A stretch of DNA of 64,000 bases from Straminergon stramineum (Eukaryota > Streptophyta > Bryopsida > Hypnales > Calliergonaceae): NCBI GenBank assembly GCA_963920665.1, contig OY987266.1:25036248-25100247 (forward strand), in the 5' to 3' direction. The notes under the pieces are model-generated. The model did no database searches, had not been told where the DNA came from, and worked only from the letters and a program-made list of their open reading frames with translations. The first letter of the stretch is position 1; every line of letters starts with the position of its first letter. Of this stretch, positions 13,801 to 27,721 are shown piece by piece. A program made the translations under genes and the position numbers.

Positions 13801-16800
13801 GTTCACAAGCACAACAAGTCACACCAATTATTAGAAGAAGCTCACCTGTAAATTGTTCTCATCACAAAAACCCTCTAGGCGAACCAGATTTTTGTGGTGC
13901 AATCGGCTTAGTAGCAGCACCTGTGAGACCAAACAAAATACATGCATGTAAATACATGATAACCAGAACAACCCAAGTTTCTCCTGAACAATAGGAGGTG
14001 TGAAGATTCGATATGGATTGTTGGAAAAAACTGGTTCTTAAATAATGATTCCTTCCCAAACTTTCAGAACTTGGCACCCTCATCAATAAATGCTGAAAGC
14101 TAATATCGATCTCAATGGGCAAGAAATTGGTTGGTGATTAAGAAAATGTGGTTGAATCTCCCCCAATGTGACTAAAGATTTAAATATTCCATTCACCAAG
14201 CTATTCTCCAACACACGACATCCACTAGGGGGTGCCACATTGAATTATTGGTAGATTCCAATTCTTTTGGTATTGCTTCTCTTTGTAGGCCCCCCGTATG
14301 TATAGTCTCTCATTTGTGTGAACCTCAAGGGCCTACAAAAATCTAAAGATTGCTATTAGAGTCTTAGTTTAGAGATAAGATACTAACAATCTCCAAACTC
14401 TTAGGATTGCAAACCACTCACATGGATCCCACAAAGAATGCCTACACACTTCGAATACCTGAGTATACCGAAGAAGCAAGAACCCAAAACAGAAACCAAC
14501 CGATAGCTCATTGTAACACCATTTGTAATAATCGAGAGCTTTTAGGGTTTTAGGGTTTAGAGTTTTTTAGGGTTTAGGGCTGAGCAAGTGACCTCATTAT
14601 GGAATTGCGTTTGACCATTAGCACTGGTGGATGTAGACGCACGTTTGATAGCCAACGTCTTGTTCCCCGGGAAGTTCCCAACGAACACCTTCCCAAACCC
14701 TCCGGACCCAATCTCATGCTCCTTGCTGAAATCCTTGGTGGCTCGCGAGAGGTCATCCAAAGTATAGTAACGCACTCCCTTGGGATGCTCCCACGGCTCC
14801 TCTTTGTCACCTGCAGTCACATGTTTACAACAACAGACTTCTTACAACATTACATTGAAACAACATAACAATGTAATTCAAACACATCGCAACGATACAA
14901 CAATGTTGCTCCACTGTGCATACAATGACACCGTTCTTACAACATTAAACAGTCATCTGAATGTCGTTCTAAGGTTCCCTCACCACGTGTGAGTTTAAGC
15001 AACTTCCGATGAAGACTATTCCCAATTGTTTACAACAACATGGTTCTTACTACAAAAAGTTGAAACAAAATAGCAAGGTCATTCGAACACATTGCAACGA
15101 CACGACAATGTTGTTCCAATGTGCTTACAATGACACCGTTCTTCCGACATTCAACTGTCATTTCGAGTGTCGTTCTAAGTTACTCTCGCCACTTGCGAGC
15201 TCAGCAAATTTATGAGACAGTCTATCCCGAAGTGATCCCCAATTGATCCCCACATATCCATTTTTGGATTTTCTAAACCCTAGAACATGGCAAGACTTGA
15301 CTGTGAGGTTTATTGATGATGATATGTTACCATCGCGCACAGTGTAGAAGACATCACGATGAGGGTTGTATCTTCGTCGTCGTCGAAGCCAACATAAACT
15401 GATGAGAAGAAGAGCTGTTGCTGCCACTATCACTCCCCCGACTACACCTCCCGCAATGGCGCCAATTGGAGCATTCTTCTTCGACAATATCTTGTCTGCA
15501 TCACAAGACCAAGATGAAGAGGATTCTCATAAATTCCAATCCCCTACAAAGAGAATGGAATGAATTGCAATAAGCCGTCTCGCCTAGAAATCAATCGGAA
15601 GGTGAACTGGATTCCTCGGGCTTGACCAATCAGATGATGTCACATGGAAGTTTTGGAAAAGAAATATGTTGAATGTTGAATCTGCTACGTCATGGTACTA
15701 CTTCAATGTCTTATTTGTTGTTGTGTGTACCCCTACCTCCATAACAGATGCAAAGTGTTTGGTTGGCAATGTACTGTCCGTCGGGACATGGCGGACAGCC
15801 TCCGTTAGAATTCAAGTAATTTTGAAAGGGAATGCAGCTGAGTTGACGACTGCACTGCACGTCCAGGGTGCCATTCACGCCCGGATTGTCGTAACAATTC
15901 GAATCCAACTCAAAAAGCCTGCAGCAATCGGCGATGGTCAGTTTCTACTGCATTCCCTAACCCCTAAACCCAGAGCTTCTCTAATGTTACGTCCTTTGTC
16001 CTCTGATCCTCTCACAAAGCCCTAGGAATCAAACGTATCCAGTTCAACCGTACTCTGTACTATTGTGTCAAAAAAAGTGGCAAGCAAATTATCATACTAA
16101 GAAATTGGCCAAGAGTGAGAAGGGTTCCTAATTTCTACGATCTTAAATACTTCTTTCATGTCACACTTACAGGCAACACTATCTACTGTCACAATGTTAG
16201 AGAATTCATGTGCGTGTTACGCACGTGAGCAGTGACCAAAAAAAATATGGAAGGTATTCAATCCAAGCTAGCTTTACGAGACCTGAATTGAAACTTACAT
16301 AGAAAAATTGCCACAAATATCACAACTGAGGTAAGAAATCCATAAACCAACTCCGTTCTTTAAATTGTCCCTATCTACAAGTGTTACACATTTTCGAGAT
16401 GTATATAGGCAGAGTATATAAGGAACCCAGACAATTTGAGGACCCCTTTCCATACAGTCCATTGCTGAAGAGTGGTTTAATCTTCACTTACGAGAAATTT
16501 GCGTCAAGGATTGGATACATTCCCGTGAAATAATTGCACTTCACTAAGAATTGGGTTAAGTTGGTGTTTGTTCGGTTCATGTAGGGCGGCAGACTTTTGT
16601 GAAACTGGTTGAAGTTCAGAATCATCAAATTGAGCTTTGGCAGTCCAATCAAAGAGGGCTCCACGGAACCAAACAAGCTGTTTGATTCTAATCTCCTGAA
16701 AAGAAAAGAAGAAAAGAACACGACAGAAACAATCAGAGCCCAATTCACTGTTGCAGAACATTAACTTAGTAACCCATGCAGATGAAGAGTTTTTGGAGAA

Positions 16801-19800
16801 CAGTGCACTTGAGAGATGATTAATTTGCTGACTTGTATTTGTATTTGTTCGAGGTTAAGAGTCTAACAATTGCAGATGATTTTGCCTATAGCCGTATGTT
16901 GTGCAGAACGTCTAGACTTGCTTAAATAGTGATGTTATGAGAATTGCTTGCTTTGAGTACCGTACTCACCACTAGGTTCCAAATACTTAAAAATCAGAAC
17001 TACACTAGAGATAAGTAAAAGGAAGTCCCTAATTTGAGAGGTTTTAGTACTACATACAATTCTACCAAATTTTCCAAGTTCTGGTACTCATCCGGAATTG
17101 GTCCTGTGAGAGTGTTCTTAAAAAAATGCCTGGAACAGAAAAAACAAAACAAAACACATTATTAGGTAAGCTCCTACTATCTATAAATATATGTTAACCA
17201 GAAGAAGTGAGACAGTTTGAATCTCTTTCTTGGGCATTATTCGTTACTATTTGAAAACTGAGGCCTAGTCCCTTAGATGAAATAAGCTAAATTCAAAATG
17301 CAGCTACATAATGAACCGAGTTACTTTACCACTTTCTCGTAAGTTGCACTATCAAAGAGAAAAAGCCCAGCAACAATCCTTGCTTGATTACAAAGTAATT
17401 CAATGTCTAGCACTCTTTTCTATGGAATGTAGATTCTTCTTACACCATTGATTTCGGTAATACTTTTCCCCCATTCAGCTTCCAAAGTCTACTTACATTC
17501 TTTGCAGGTTCTTGAGCTTCCCATACTCAGGGGGAAGACCGCCCCAAAGGAAGCACCGATTGCAGTTCCTGCACGAAGAGAAATAATTAGACAAATTTGT
17601 TATAAAGGAAAATTTTCAAGAGGCGGCATTTTTCAGTAGACTATCTGGAGCCTAAAATCTACAATGATCCTAGACTCTACAGGTTTAGTTTTAGTCTTAA
17701 TGAAAAGTTTAATCTCAGTTCAAGTCAAGAGGACGAAATTTAGAAGCATATGGGTTGTGCTGTCATGAGCCACTCACAAGTACGTCAGGTTTCCAAGGTT
17801 GCCGAGTTCGGGAGGAAGCTTACAGTTATAATTACTGCCCCATATGGTCCTGAAAACCTCACATGAACCACAGCCTTTAAGACATTTTCGCAACTGAACA
17901 TCTCGAATTTCAAGTGCGACCCGTTGAGACAACACGTGTATACATTGTGCTAGTACTGAGTTTTAACTCCATGTGCTTACAGTTCTATTAAAGAGGTCAT
18001 TCGTCCAAGTTCTCCAGGAATAGGTCCTGTGAAACTGTTATTTCCCAGGTACCTGCACAACGATCAATAGATTTACACATTAGAGACCTTGAAATTCAGA
18101 GTCCGTTTTACCAAATGTGATGTCACAAGAAGTATCTTGAATGGGATGACCTCACTGAACTCAGCTCCAATCAAGGATTACATATGTAAGCCACTTCGGT
18201 CCAGTTCAGTGCACTAGTAACATTTACCTATCTACACCTACAGCTTGCTGCAAAACTTGCAACCTTCAAATTTCTGTGCAAGAGTTCAACCCAATGGGAT
18301 TTGAACGAAAACTCTTCAACCCCACAAATGTGTGCGTCTAGCAAATGATAAAGCTTATTTTGGATTAAAACATGACCATTCACTTGACACCAAGTGAATG
18401 ATATAACGACACAATGTTGTGATACACTATTTAACATTATAGATATCAGAATTCGGATTCCTAAGCAGGTCTCTCTCAATCAAAGTAAATTCACCTCGAG
18501 GGGATATCTTAACTTTGATAGAAACAACATAAACCCTAATATGACGGAGGACCAAGACTGGAAGTAGGAACAGTGAAGTTAATTTGACCATTGATTTCAG
18601 TGAAGTTTATTTGACCCTCTCAAGGTTGAGATATTCCCCGTTGGTGTGAGTGCAGCCTTAGAGGATCAAAAGTGTTATTCACAATTGAAAAAACAGACTA
18701 TAACAGTTGCACACTTGGCTCAGAACCCAAAATTCAACAATCCTTCAACCATGCAATGATGAAATTAAAGAGTTGAACTTACATGTATTGAAGCTTCGTC
18801 AAATTCGTAAGTCCAACTGGGAAAGGACCTGGAATCAGAGTGTTGTCGATTGTCCTTCAAAAACCACACACCACATTGTTTAGGTTTAGGTTTAGGTTTA
18901 GGGTAATAAGTTTTCGTTCCTTCTCTTCAGTTTATTAAGAGTGACCTTGGAAAAGGAAATCCAAATTCTTTTACCACACAATGGCGAGTTCTTCTTTGGT
19001 GGGAGACACAAAAGCAACAAGAAGACAAGTACAAGCCACTCACAAAGCGCCCAGCATGCTCTATATTTTAGTGAGTATAAGATCTTTTGAGTCTCTTTTC
19101 GTTGCTTTCAACTACTATGGAGAAGGTTGAGCTCTAACAACTGCTAAAGAATGTTATGCGCCATGCTAAACTCACATCCCGTTACCCCGTAAAAAAAAAA
19201 TAAACCTAAAATTCAGAATTTCAATTTTCGAGCAGAAGAAAACCACCCTTGTTGAGGTGATGTTTCTGCCGTAATTTTCAGGCAATTGATCCGAACTTGA
19301 ATGAAAACTTGAGATTGCATAGTCGATCTTACAAAGATGTCAGGTTTACAAACGTGTAGATGACCTCCGGGAACTTGGCAACGCCGAGAACGTTCCGCGA
19401 GGTATTTCTGTGAGATACAAAAAGACAGCATGACCAATTAAATGCCATAAAATTGCAAGTATACGTGCAAACTATTTACAAATAGGCATGTGCAAGGATG
19501 AGTTTAATCAATGCATTGAGTAAGTATAAACGTTTTTGTTCCTTACATCAGCTGTAGATTCTGCAATGGAGCCAAAGCTGCCATGTCGCCTGTCACATTA
19601 TTTAAGTTGGTAGTACTATACTTGGTGTTGCTGATGTCCAAATATTGCAAGCTTGTCAAGTTTCCGATTGCCGTTGGCACAGGCCCTCGTAAATTTAAAT
19701 TCGTCAGGTTCCTGATCGTCACAAACACAGTCAGATCTTAACTGAAGACTTGGTATACATTTGTAGACTTAAGGGAATCCTCTGCATTCTGTGAAACACT

Positions 19801-21320
19801 GTAAACCCTTAACAAGAAGGCTTGCTAACATTGATAGACCTTATATAGTTTGACTGTCTGTGGACTTCAAAAGCGGTTTGACCTGATATAGGTTCTGTGC
19901 AAGTGGTCACTAAAGTACGAAGAGCTATTTCTAAGAAAATTTCACTGATAGCCATGAGTGAGTGCAAGTGAGGTTTGATTTCTTGGGCGCACACGGGCGA
20001 ATCATGTCTAAAATTCTATGAAGTCCAAGCATGGTGTTAGGGTAATGTATGCAAATGTTACAAGAGCTCAAAGTTAAATTGATAGATTTTTCAAATCCAT
20101 GCTTTAATGTGAATGTCCTAACCTTGTACATTTTGCAATAAGTATCTATTGATTATCAACATTTATAAGGGCCCTTTCTCGTAGTTTCTTGGTTTTAGCT
20201 CATTCTATCCTAGAATGTTTAAAGCTATAGAGAGTGAAACTTTCTTGTTTCTTTCATTGCCACATGCCACATTGCAGTTGGAAAAGATGAGAAGGCTCCA
20301 AAGTCATAACTCCACCATATCTTGGAGGGTTGTAAAATAATCTCCAAGGTATGTTGTTCCTAGTCTAATCACAAAGAGAGGAGTATGTCTAATAATTGGT
20401 TCAAGTCTCCCAATCCTAAACCTCCAACAATTACATAGTAGCCCCACTAGAATTCATAACCCTATTTTATCACTCTCACTACTACATGGCACAATACAAT
20501 TAGAAAGAGGAAGAGTGGTGTAGAGTCATAACCCCATTATCCCCACACTCTTTGCAAGAGCTGTAAATCTCCAAGATATTGACAGTCTTGATCTAATTAG
20601 GAGGATTGGAAGTTCTCATCCGGGCCTCACCGGGTTACTTAGTAAAGAATCAAGGAAATTCACAAGAGCGATAATGAGCTTACAAAGAGATAACTTGAAG
20701 GTTTTGTGCATCACATCCCACCCCAACCCAGGCAGCTTTGCAGGGATCCGTTCCAGGTAACCAGGTCGGAACTGTGGCCTGCCAATCTTTTGCCATTTGG
20801 ATCAGCGCATCCCCTGCTCCAATCCATCCACAGATTCCCATTGGAAATAACGGAATGAAACTTCAAGAGAGATCAAATAGAACCAGGAAATCACGTTTTC
20901 TCCTTAAAAAAAAGGCTGGGGTATTAATCAAAAGGAACTGAAAGTCTTCATTGATGTTGACTATTTAATGAATGTTTTACATCATGCACAAAGAATGCTC
21001 TGGTCATTCAATTTCTCCACATCAAACAAACCTTGAATAGAAAACCCCAATCTTTCTAACTGGATTCAATGGGTTGTATCCTTGTATATATGTATTTAAT
21101 GTTAAAAAATTTACTTAGTCAAACTTATTACTATTTGTTCTGAAACTGTTAATAAGAAAATTGTCATTTTGATGAATATACCGTAAATTAAAGACCATCA
21201 TGCTAGCCTATCAAAGCCAGGAAAATAGCAATTAGTGCTTGTACCTTGAGGAGTGCCAACGACCGCGGAGAAACGAAGAAGAAGCACAAGAGCAACAAGT
21301 AGACTCAAATGACACGCCAT
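10871..21320 (-). CDS. LRR receptor-like kinase, subfamily VIII-1 (HPCA1-like)
   Basis: Nineteen exons join in phase to 814 aa: 21320-21245, 20813-20684, 19711-19547, 19407-19333, 18854-18783, 18052-17981, 17849-17778, 17568-17497, 17129-17058, 16695-16492, 15918-15737, 15495-15331, 14810-14593, 13920-13846, 13562-13511, 13394-13303, 12894-12601, 11718-11572, 11080-10871. It has a signal peptide (1-26), an N-cap ([15 protein letters not shown]), LRRs mostly on 72-bp phase-2 exons, paired cysteines C378xxC381 and C393xC395, and a membrane span of about 408-430. The Ser/Thr kinase is complete: GSGGFGKV, K508, HRD 604-606, DFG 624-626, [10 protein letters not shown]. This is a plasma-membrane receptor. 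From memory, relatives have a longer segment between the CxC and the membrane; here it is about 12 residues. The donor after exon 13 (GAG|GTCACT) is weak. Confidence 0.92.
14540..14579 (+). repeat. interstitial telomere-like repeat in intron 13
   Basis: A degenerate array of TTTTAGGG/TTTAGGG units lies in the receptor-kinase intron 13, directly downstream of the exon encoding the kinase Gly-rich loop. Confidence 0.55.
14821..15228. repeat. two-copy direct duplication of about 200 bp in intron 12
   Basis: The segment at about 14821-15025 recurs at about 15027-15228. Shared blocks include TACAATGACACCGTTCTT and GTCGTTCTAAG. It sits in the intron between the transmembrane exon and the first kinase exon. 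Confidence 0.75.
18879..18903 (+). repeat. interstitial telomere-like repeat in intron 4
   Basis: Tandem TTTAGG units (GTTTAGGTTTAGGTTTAGG) lie just upstream, in gene sense, of LRR exon 5. The six-base unit differs from canonical TTTAGGG. Confidence 0.5.
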
Positions 21321-23200
21321 TCTGTTCACCCTCCTGCACAAAAACTTACATTCTAACATCAATTCAACTCTTCCAAGCACACCCAATCCTTTAGCAAAAA
21401 AAATACACAAGTTCTATAAAATACTCACTGCCCATGCTTCGGTGCAAACATGCCCCCAAACTCCATAGCCAAGAAACACTTTCAAATACCGAAACCCTAT
21501 CTGGAAGCCTAAGCTAGGGTCCTATTCAAATCTCCATATTGACAAATCTCCACACTGAGTATCTTGTGTATTAACTCATCATCGGTAGCTTTAATTTTAA
21601 GTTGAATCCCAATAACAAGCTTAAACGGATAAACGGATATTTCGTTGAAATAGCGGTATTCCACAAACTTGACCGTGCGGTCTGCAATTTATACCAGTCC
21701 TAGAAAATGCATGGAAAAATGGCCCCATTTTAACGAAATATCGGTTAACTTAGCCTTGTACACGTTTCGCATACACTGCCTTGAGAAGTGGCATCTCACG
21801 AGCATCCTGTGAGAATAGCAGAAGATGTTGATACTGCAGTAAGTAACAACTATCAGAATTTTCTTAAGAACACGTAGGGTAAACTCGATCGAGACGTTAT
21901 ATTACCTGTCGTGAATTAGAATCCTCTTCGTGCTTCTCCTGTTGCTTGTCAAGACCAAACCATTTGATAGCTAAAGACTACGTACTCTCACCACCTCTCT
22001 TCTCCAGCCATAGTATCAGACTTCTGTCTCCTCGCACTAGTTCCACGTTTCTGCACCGTTACTAGCACAATACCTGACCTTCGCTCCCACTCATTACTCC
22101 TTCCTAAAACAAGCAGTCTCAATAAAAATAAAAATAAACGCTGCAAATCGCTCAACTCTCTTCACAAAACGCAGACAAATTAAAACGTGAACTACAGTAT
22201 CGTAGCGCGCGCGCAAACCCTCGCAAAAACTCGAACCAACTAAACTTAGCAAATCCAAGTCTCCTCTCCTGGTTGTGGAAGAAGCTGCCACGGTGTACTT
22301 GATCCCCCCGGGCTAGTACCCCCTCCAGCTAGCTACATGTAAAATATGGCTCCGTGAGCTTCCCTGACATCCCCAAGCAGAACACAAATTAAATATCCAA
22401 AGCTCTGATACAGACACAGGGGAACTCCACAGAAGCTTCATGAGAACAGCAAGATCGACATAATCTATATTACACAACAGTGAGCTACTCTCTTGTTCGA
22501 TCTCCCTGCAACTACAATAGGCTTGCCATGGCTTGAAGAGGATCTAGAGAACAGCAGAGAGAACCGTCGGTTTTAATCAAAGGGAAGAGGAGAGATCCCG
22601 TGAGCTAGCTAGGAAGATTCATAATTGATTGATTTTGTTTGGTCTGGGCTTGAGCTACGTTACGTCCGTACTGTGGCCGTCAGCTTGTCCTGATGTGAGT
22701 GGATCTGCAGGGACGTACAGTACTGAGGTTGAAGGTTCCGTGCAAGACCAGTGTAGGTTGCTCAATTGAGCATTTCCTGCGCAACTGAGTGGAAACTAAC
22801 TTCGAAATCAGGAGCATGATTTTCATTGCACACACTTTACGATTAACACTAGGCCTATCACGAGGTTTGTTCATTATTGTGGGGATATCGATCTCCAATG
22901 GGTGGGCCACGGAACTGGGAAAAACCGACAACACAACGTACAAGTCAGTTAGCTTAGGAGCGACTGTGGGGAGCGTGGGGACTCTGGGCGGGGAGCGTGG
23001 GACTCTGGGAAGTCGGTTCCCTGGGGAACTGAATGCGGCTGGGTCCGTCATTCTTACATTCTTTTTTTCATTTTGATTTTACCACCAAGAAGAAGGGATG
23101 GAAGCCCAAAGAATCTCAAGGCAAGGAGGACTGTGGTCTTCGAGGATAGAGTTGTGTGATACTCTTGTTTTTGAATTCAGCACGTGCGGCTCAAAAGGGA
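21321..23200. other. 5' flank of the receptor kinase
   Basis: This is higher in GC than the DNA to its left in the array and contains CT-rich stretches, consistent with a promoter and a long 5' UTR. Short frames at 22680-23076 on both strands have no family signature. A local repeat of the phrase GGGAGCGTGGGGACTCTGGG lies at 22970-23010. I found no gene here. Confidence 0.5.
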
Positions 23201-26200
23201 CACGTGCCGTTGAAACCTGAAAGGAGGGAGCTCATGACCATGTAGCCAAAACCTCAAAACCCTCCATTCTGTATCCTCCATTTTTGTTGCTATCTATGAG
23301 TGAAATATTTTATCTTTTTATTTTGAAGAGATGGAATCACGTGTCTAGTACATGTCATAAAAATTTCAGATTATTTGGGGAAAATTTCAAGTTATCATGA
23401 ATTTTTGAAGAATAAGTGAAGAAAATTCATATCAAATACACAACTTACTCAGAAAATCTGAAAATTTAAGAATAGAAGTACATTATATTATAGAAAAGTA
23501 TAATATAGAAAATGGTTTTGTGTCATTTTGTATTTCTGACATGGTCGTAGATCACAACTTCAAACTTCAATAAAATACTATTTCTAAGAATTTTTTCAAA
23601 ATTTTGCAAGTAAAGCAAGAACTACACTTCGAAAGCTTCCTTTTTTTATCTTTTTTTCAAAATCTAAAGAATAATTTTGAATGTGAAAATCAAGGAAAAA
23701 TAAAAGTATGAAATATACTACAAAGGTATATTATTTTTTGACAAACTATGTTGTATAGTATCAACAAACAAGTAATATGACTTGAACTAATTCAATAATG
23801 TAGATACAACATTGATAAAGTTGCAGACAACAAATTGGATGAAAAAAATTGGTTGACCACCCATGAGACCCAAATGGTCTGCAACATCCTTATAGAGTTA
23901 AAACAATTGAAGTAGCTAGATAGGAAGTGCTAGATGGAGAATTGCACACATTCAATATTTTTTGGTATATTTTTCTTGAAAGATGAATGGAAGCAATATA
24001 TGACGCACTTTCATGCAAACTTCTGGGATTCTTGAGGGATCAAATATGAATTTTTGAGGTAGTAATGGCACCAGGCTCTAAAAAAGTCTCAAGCTTGAAA
24101 TGTTAACTATCGATTCATTGACAAATCTAATATATGTACCTTTATATTTGAGGGTGTTTTGGGAGCCTAAATTGTTTTAATACCTCCTATCTTATTCTAC
24201 AAGCTTATAGCATTAGCTTGATTTTCTAGTGACATCCTATTTAAATTCTCTCGCATATAGCTTATATTAATACAAAGCCTCTTCCCATTTGATTTAGTAC
24301 TAGTAAATGTTTATGGGTTATCCTCCCAATATGTATCATGCATTGAATCATTGTCTAGACTACAATAGCAATAACTTGAAACTAAGATTTTCAACAAAAA
24401 AAACTTCAAGTTATTTGAAATCTTTGAATAAAGGTCCTACCCAAGATTTCGGAGTAAAAATTTTGAATCACTTATTTGGAGTTAAGATTTTAGAGAGAAA
24501 AATTAGATTACTCACAATTTTGTATGTTCCTACCTTTGATGTAGTTTTTTAGGCTTTGGACCAAAGAGGAGTAGGCTATGTTCCGACAAAAGTTACCCTA
24601 ACAAAGTTTGAGTAGCTACCTTATTCAAAAAGTGATCCAATATATATTGTAAAGATAGAACCTCTCATATTATATTTGCTTGTCCCTATTAGGAACTAAA
24701 GTTTAATTTTTGAATAGCAACAAACATTGTATACCAAAACCTACTCAAACATTTGTCACTTTTTATGTTAGTGTAATGATACTTGAAGCTTGTGTTGATG
24801 CAATCATATCTCATTCCATCTTGTCAATCCAAAGCCAAAAATTTGGGAATTTAAAAGTTAGAATATTCAAGCATGCTTTTTCTTTAGTGGATCAGGTCAT
24901 TTGGCAAATAATAGTGAGGATGGACTTCCAAGTGGTTGGAATATTAAAACTTTCAAATAAAACAACCCAGTTTATCATTTCTAATGCATGAAAGTGTGTA
25001 ATATTTGCAAGGGAGGAATTGTAATAGTTGCCAGTAGGAATAGAGGAAGACATTAGAGGAGAATTGAGGGCTTCAAGAGCCCGTTTCAGGGTTGTTCCCT
25101 GCATTGTTCCCTGTGCTACCAAAGATTAGGACCCCCCCCCTAATGGGCTGAATTTCCAAATTTGGGGGGAAAAAAATAAAGAATTAGTTTTTCCCCAAAT
25201 TTCTACAAAGCATTGATAAAACTAAAACTGAATTTTAAAAATTCAAAAATCATAATTAAAATAATTAAAATAATATTATTTTATGATGTAGCAGTGTCTA
25301 TGCTACATCATACGGATGTTGTGGCGAGTTCCCACACCTTGAGAACTCAAAATAACTCATTGCTTCTTCATGCCCTCAAATCTTTTCTAATGAGTACTTG
25401 AAAAATAGGGGGAGCAAGTTTCCAACTTCCAGAAAATTAATTTTTATATTAGAAACTTTTGGTTGCTTTTAGTTTAGTTTAACAACAAGACAAAGATACA
25501 ACTAAAATGTAGTTTCTCCCTACTCACATGGAAGTACAAACATCATGGAAGCCAACCAAAGCAATTCCAATCCCAAAAAACTTGAAATTTATTTTCCAAT
25601 TCCATTTCCACTTAGAAGTTTGCCCTTAGTGGTGACAACAATGACAAGAACCAGTATATGGCTACAATACATTAGATAATTGGAACAATATAGTACAATA
25701 GTTTGTAGGCACTAGGAGTGCCATCATTGATAGATAAGGTAGGGACACCTTAAATCACCACTTTTTACTATGAATGATTACTATTTCTATTTTAGATTGA
25801 TGAAAAAGATTATTTTCTAGTTGGGAAGAGTAGGAGATTTCAATGCACCGAAAGCTTGTAATTGACACATGAGATGAAATCATATTCTATATTCTAATAA
25901 GATTGATTCATTGACTATTTATGAAGCAACTATGGAAGATTTTCAAGGGTTTTATTTTCAACAATATTTGCCAAGAGATTGCATATTTTGCAATGGAAGA
26001 AATTACCAAATCATTGCAACAGTGCTAGTATGTGAGCCTAAGAATGTGAGCTTGTGAGCATTGAGCCTACATTACAGGTACCTATAATATAGATACCCCA
26101 CACTATAGAAGGTGCATGTATCATAAACACCTATAATATGGTTATTTGTAACATATATACCTTATAATCATAGATGGTTTCTCTGATATATATACACCTA

Positions 26201-26473
26201 TAACATAGGTGTGTAGTATTATAGGCTCATGGGCTCACACTCCTATATTCACATAATAGCACCCCTCATGTTACAAGTAGGGAGTAGAAGATTTGTAACA
26301 CATAGAACATTATAAAATGTAACAAATCATACGTATTTAATTTTTTGGCTATTAATAAATATTATATATATATAATCTTTTTTATTTAATATCTCATTCA
26401 ATTTTGGCTATTCTAATACATAGCAAGGGATATTCACAAAAGATGTTCTATCAAACTAGTAATGTTTAACATC
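23201..26473. other. AT-rich intergenic DNA
   Basis: No gene, RNA gene or bounded element could be supported. Short open frames have random-looking composition. Confidence 0.5.
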
Positions 26474-27297
26474 TATTCCCTCCGTCCTAAAATGATTGTC
26501 CACAATTTTGTTGAGATTTTCTTTTACTCATTTCATTGATCATATTGTGAAAACATAATTAAGAAATATTCTAAATTTTATATCACTAAAATCAATGAAG
26601 AACATTGCACGTGTTCATTGCAATCAAAATAAAATTAGCCCCAAGGAAGTCTCCATATGAGCCACTCAAAACAACCTCAACCCCTAAGGGACCAAGGCAC
26701 ATTTTGGGCAAAAATTGTCAAAAACTGCCACTTTGAGGGGCAACAAGAAAAAAATGATTTTTTTTTTCAAAATTCAACCATTTAAATTTATACTAGACTT
26801 CTTTGGGAATATGTGGAAATTTTTTTAGAAAATTTGACTAAACAGATTGATAGATTATAACATTCAAAGTTGGGTGAAAAAGTTTTTTTCCATCCTTGTC
26901 CAACAAGGCCTACAAACTTTAACTCCTAGAATGAGATTCTTACACTAAACATTTTTTTTTTACATTTTCTTCTTGTACCATGTAAGCTACACATCCATCA
27001 AATTTCAAAATCATACGAAGAGTTTTGCACAAGTTGCCCAAAGCTGCTTGAGCTACCCATAAAGATCAAGGCAACATAACTTTTGATCCAAACATCCAAT
27101 CAGAAAAAAAAATTAGATTTTCAAGAAGGGGGTATATAGTTATAGATTATGTCCAAATTTCATGAACATCCAACCAAAAATGACTATGTAGGAATCTACC
27201 AAAGATTTCTTGCGTATGTTGAACATACACTTGATCCTTTAGAGGTTAGAAAAACTTGACATTCAAAGTGAATAACCATTTTAGGACGGAGGTTGTA
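26474..27297. mobile_element. Stowaway/mariner-like MITE (TA-flanked) carrying a nested element
   Basis: The left end is TA then TTCCCTCCGTCCTAAAATG. The right end, read inverted, is TA then CAACCTCCGTCCTAAAATG. CCTCCGTCC termini with a TA flank are typical of Stowaway-like MITEs. About 570 bp of its interior is a family A element (26677-27249), so the original element was about 250 bp. No transposase is present. Confidence 0.7.
26677..27249 (+). mobile_element. Family A TTAA element, copy 1, nested
   Basis: It aligns end to end with 60141-60722 in the same orientation. The ends are TCAACCCCTAAGGGACC and GATCCTTTAGAGGTTAG, decayed forms of TTAACCCCTAAA. Shared internal blocks include GGCACATTTTGGGCAAAAAT and GAGTTTTGCAC. 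It is non-coding. Confidence 0.65.
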
Positions 27298-27721
27298 ATA
27301 TTTCTCTTTGAGGATTTAGAAGGGGGTGAAATACTACAACATACCTGGCTTCCATTAAGATGAGCTTCAACATAAATTAAGTCATTTTTGTAGAAAAGTG
27401 CCACATGTCATCTTGTGAATGCTGTGAGGTGATGTGGACCGTTAAGAAGCTTGAGTGCCCAATCAGACCTTCACGTACCTAACTTACTTGGTGTATGATA
27501 TTTTAACGCTTATCGAGGTAACAAATATAGAGGGCCATCTGTCCTGTCCTATACAGGGATGGGGAGTTGCACCGTAGAGGACAGCTGGCTAGACTCGGTG
27601 TCTCTGCGTAGGTCAACGTTGGAGGGTGGGCTTGGCTCATGGGGCAGATGGTTCATGCCTGTTGCTTTTACCGAATAGGCACCAGAATGACTCCCCCCAA
27701 ATGGACTGATAATACAGTAAC

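Noticed and set aside
22680..23076. Overlapping 95- and 123-codon frames upstream of the receptor kinase
   Set aside because: Both strands are open because of GC-rich local repeats. There is no motif and no exon context.
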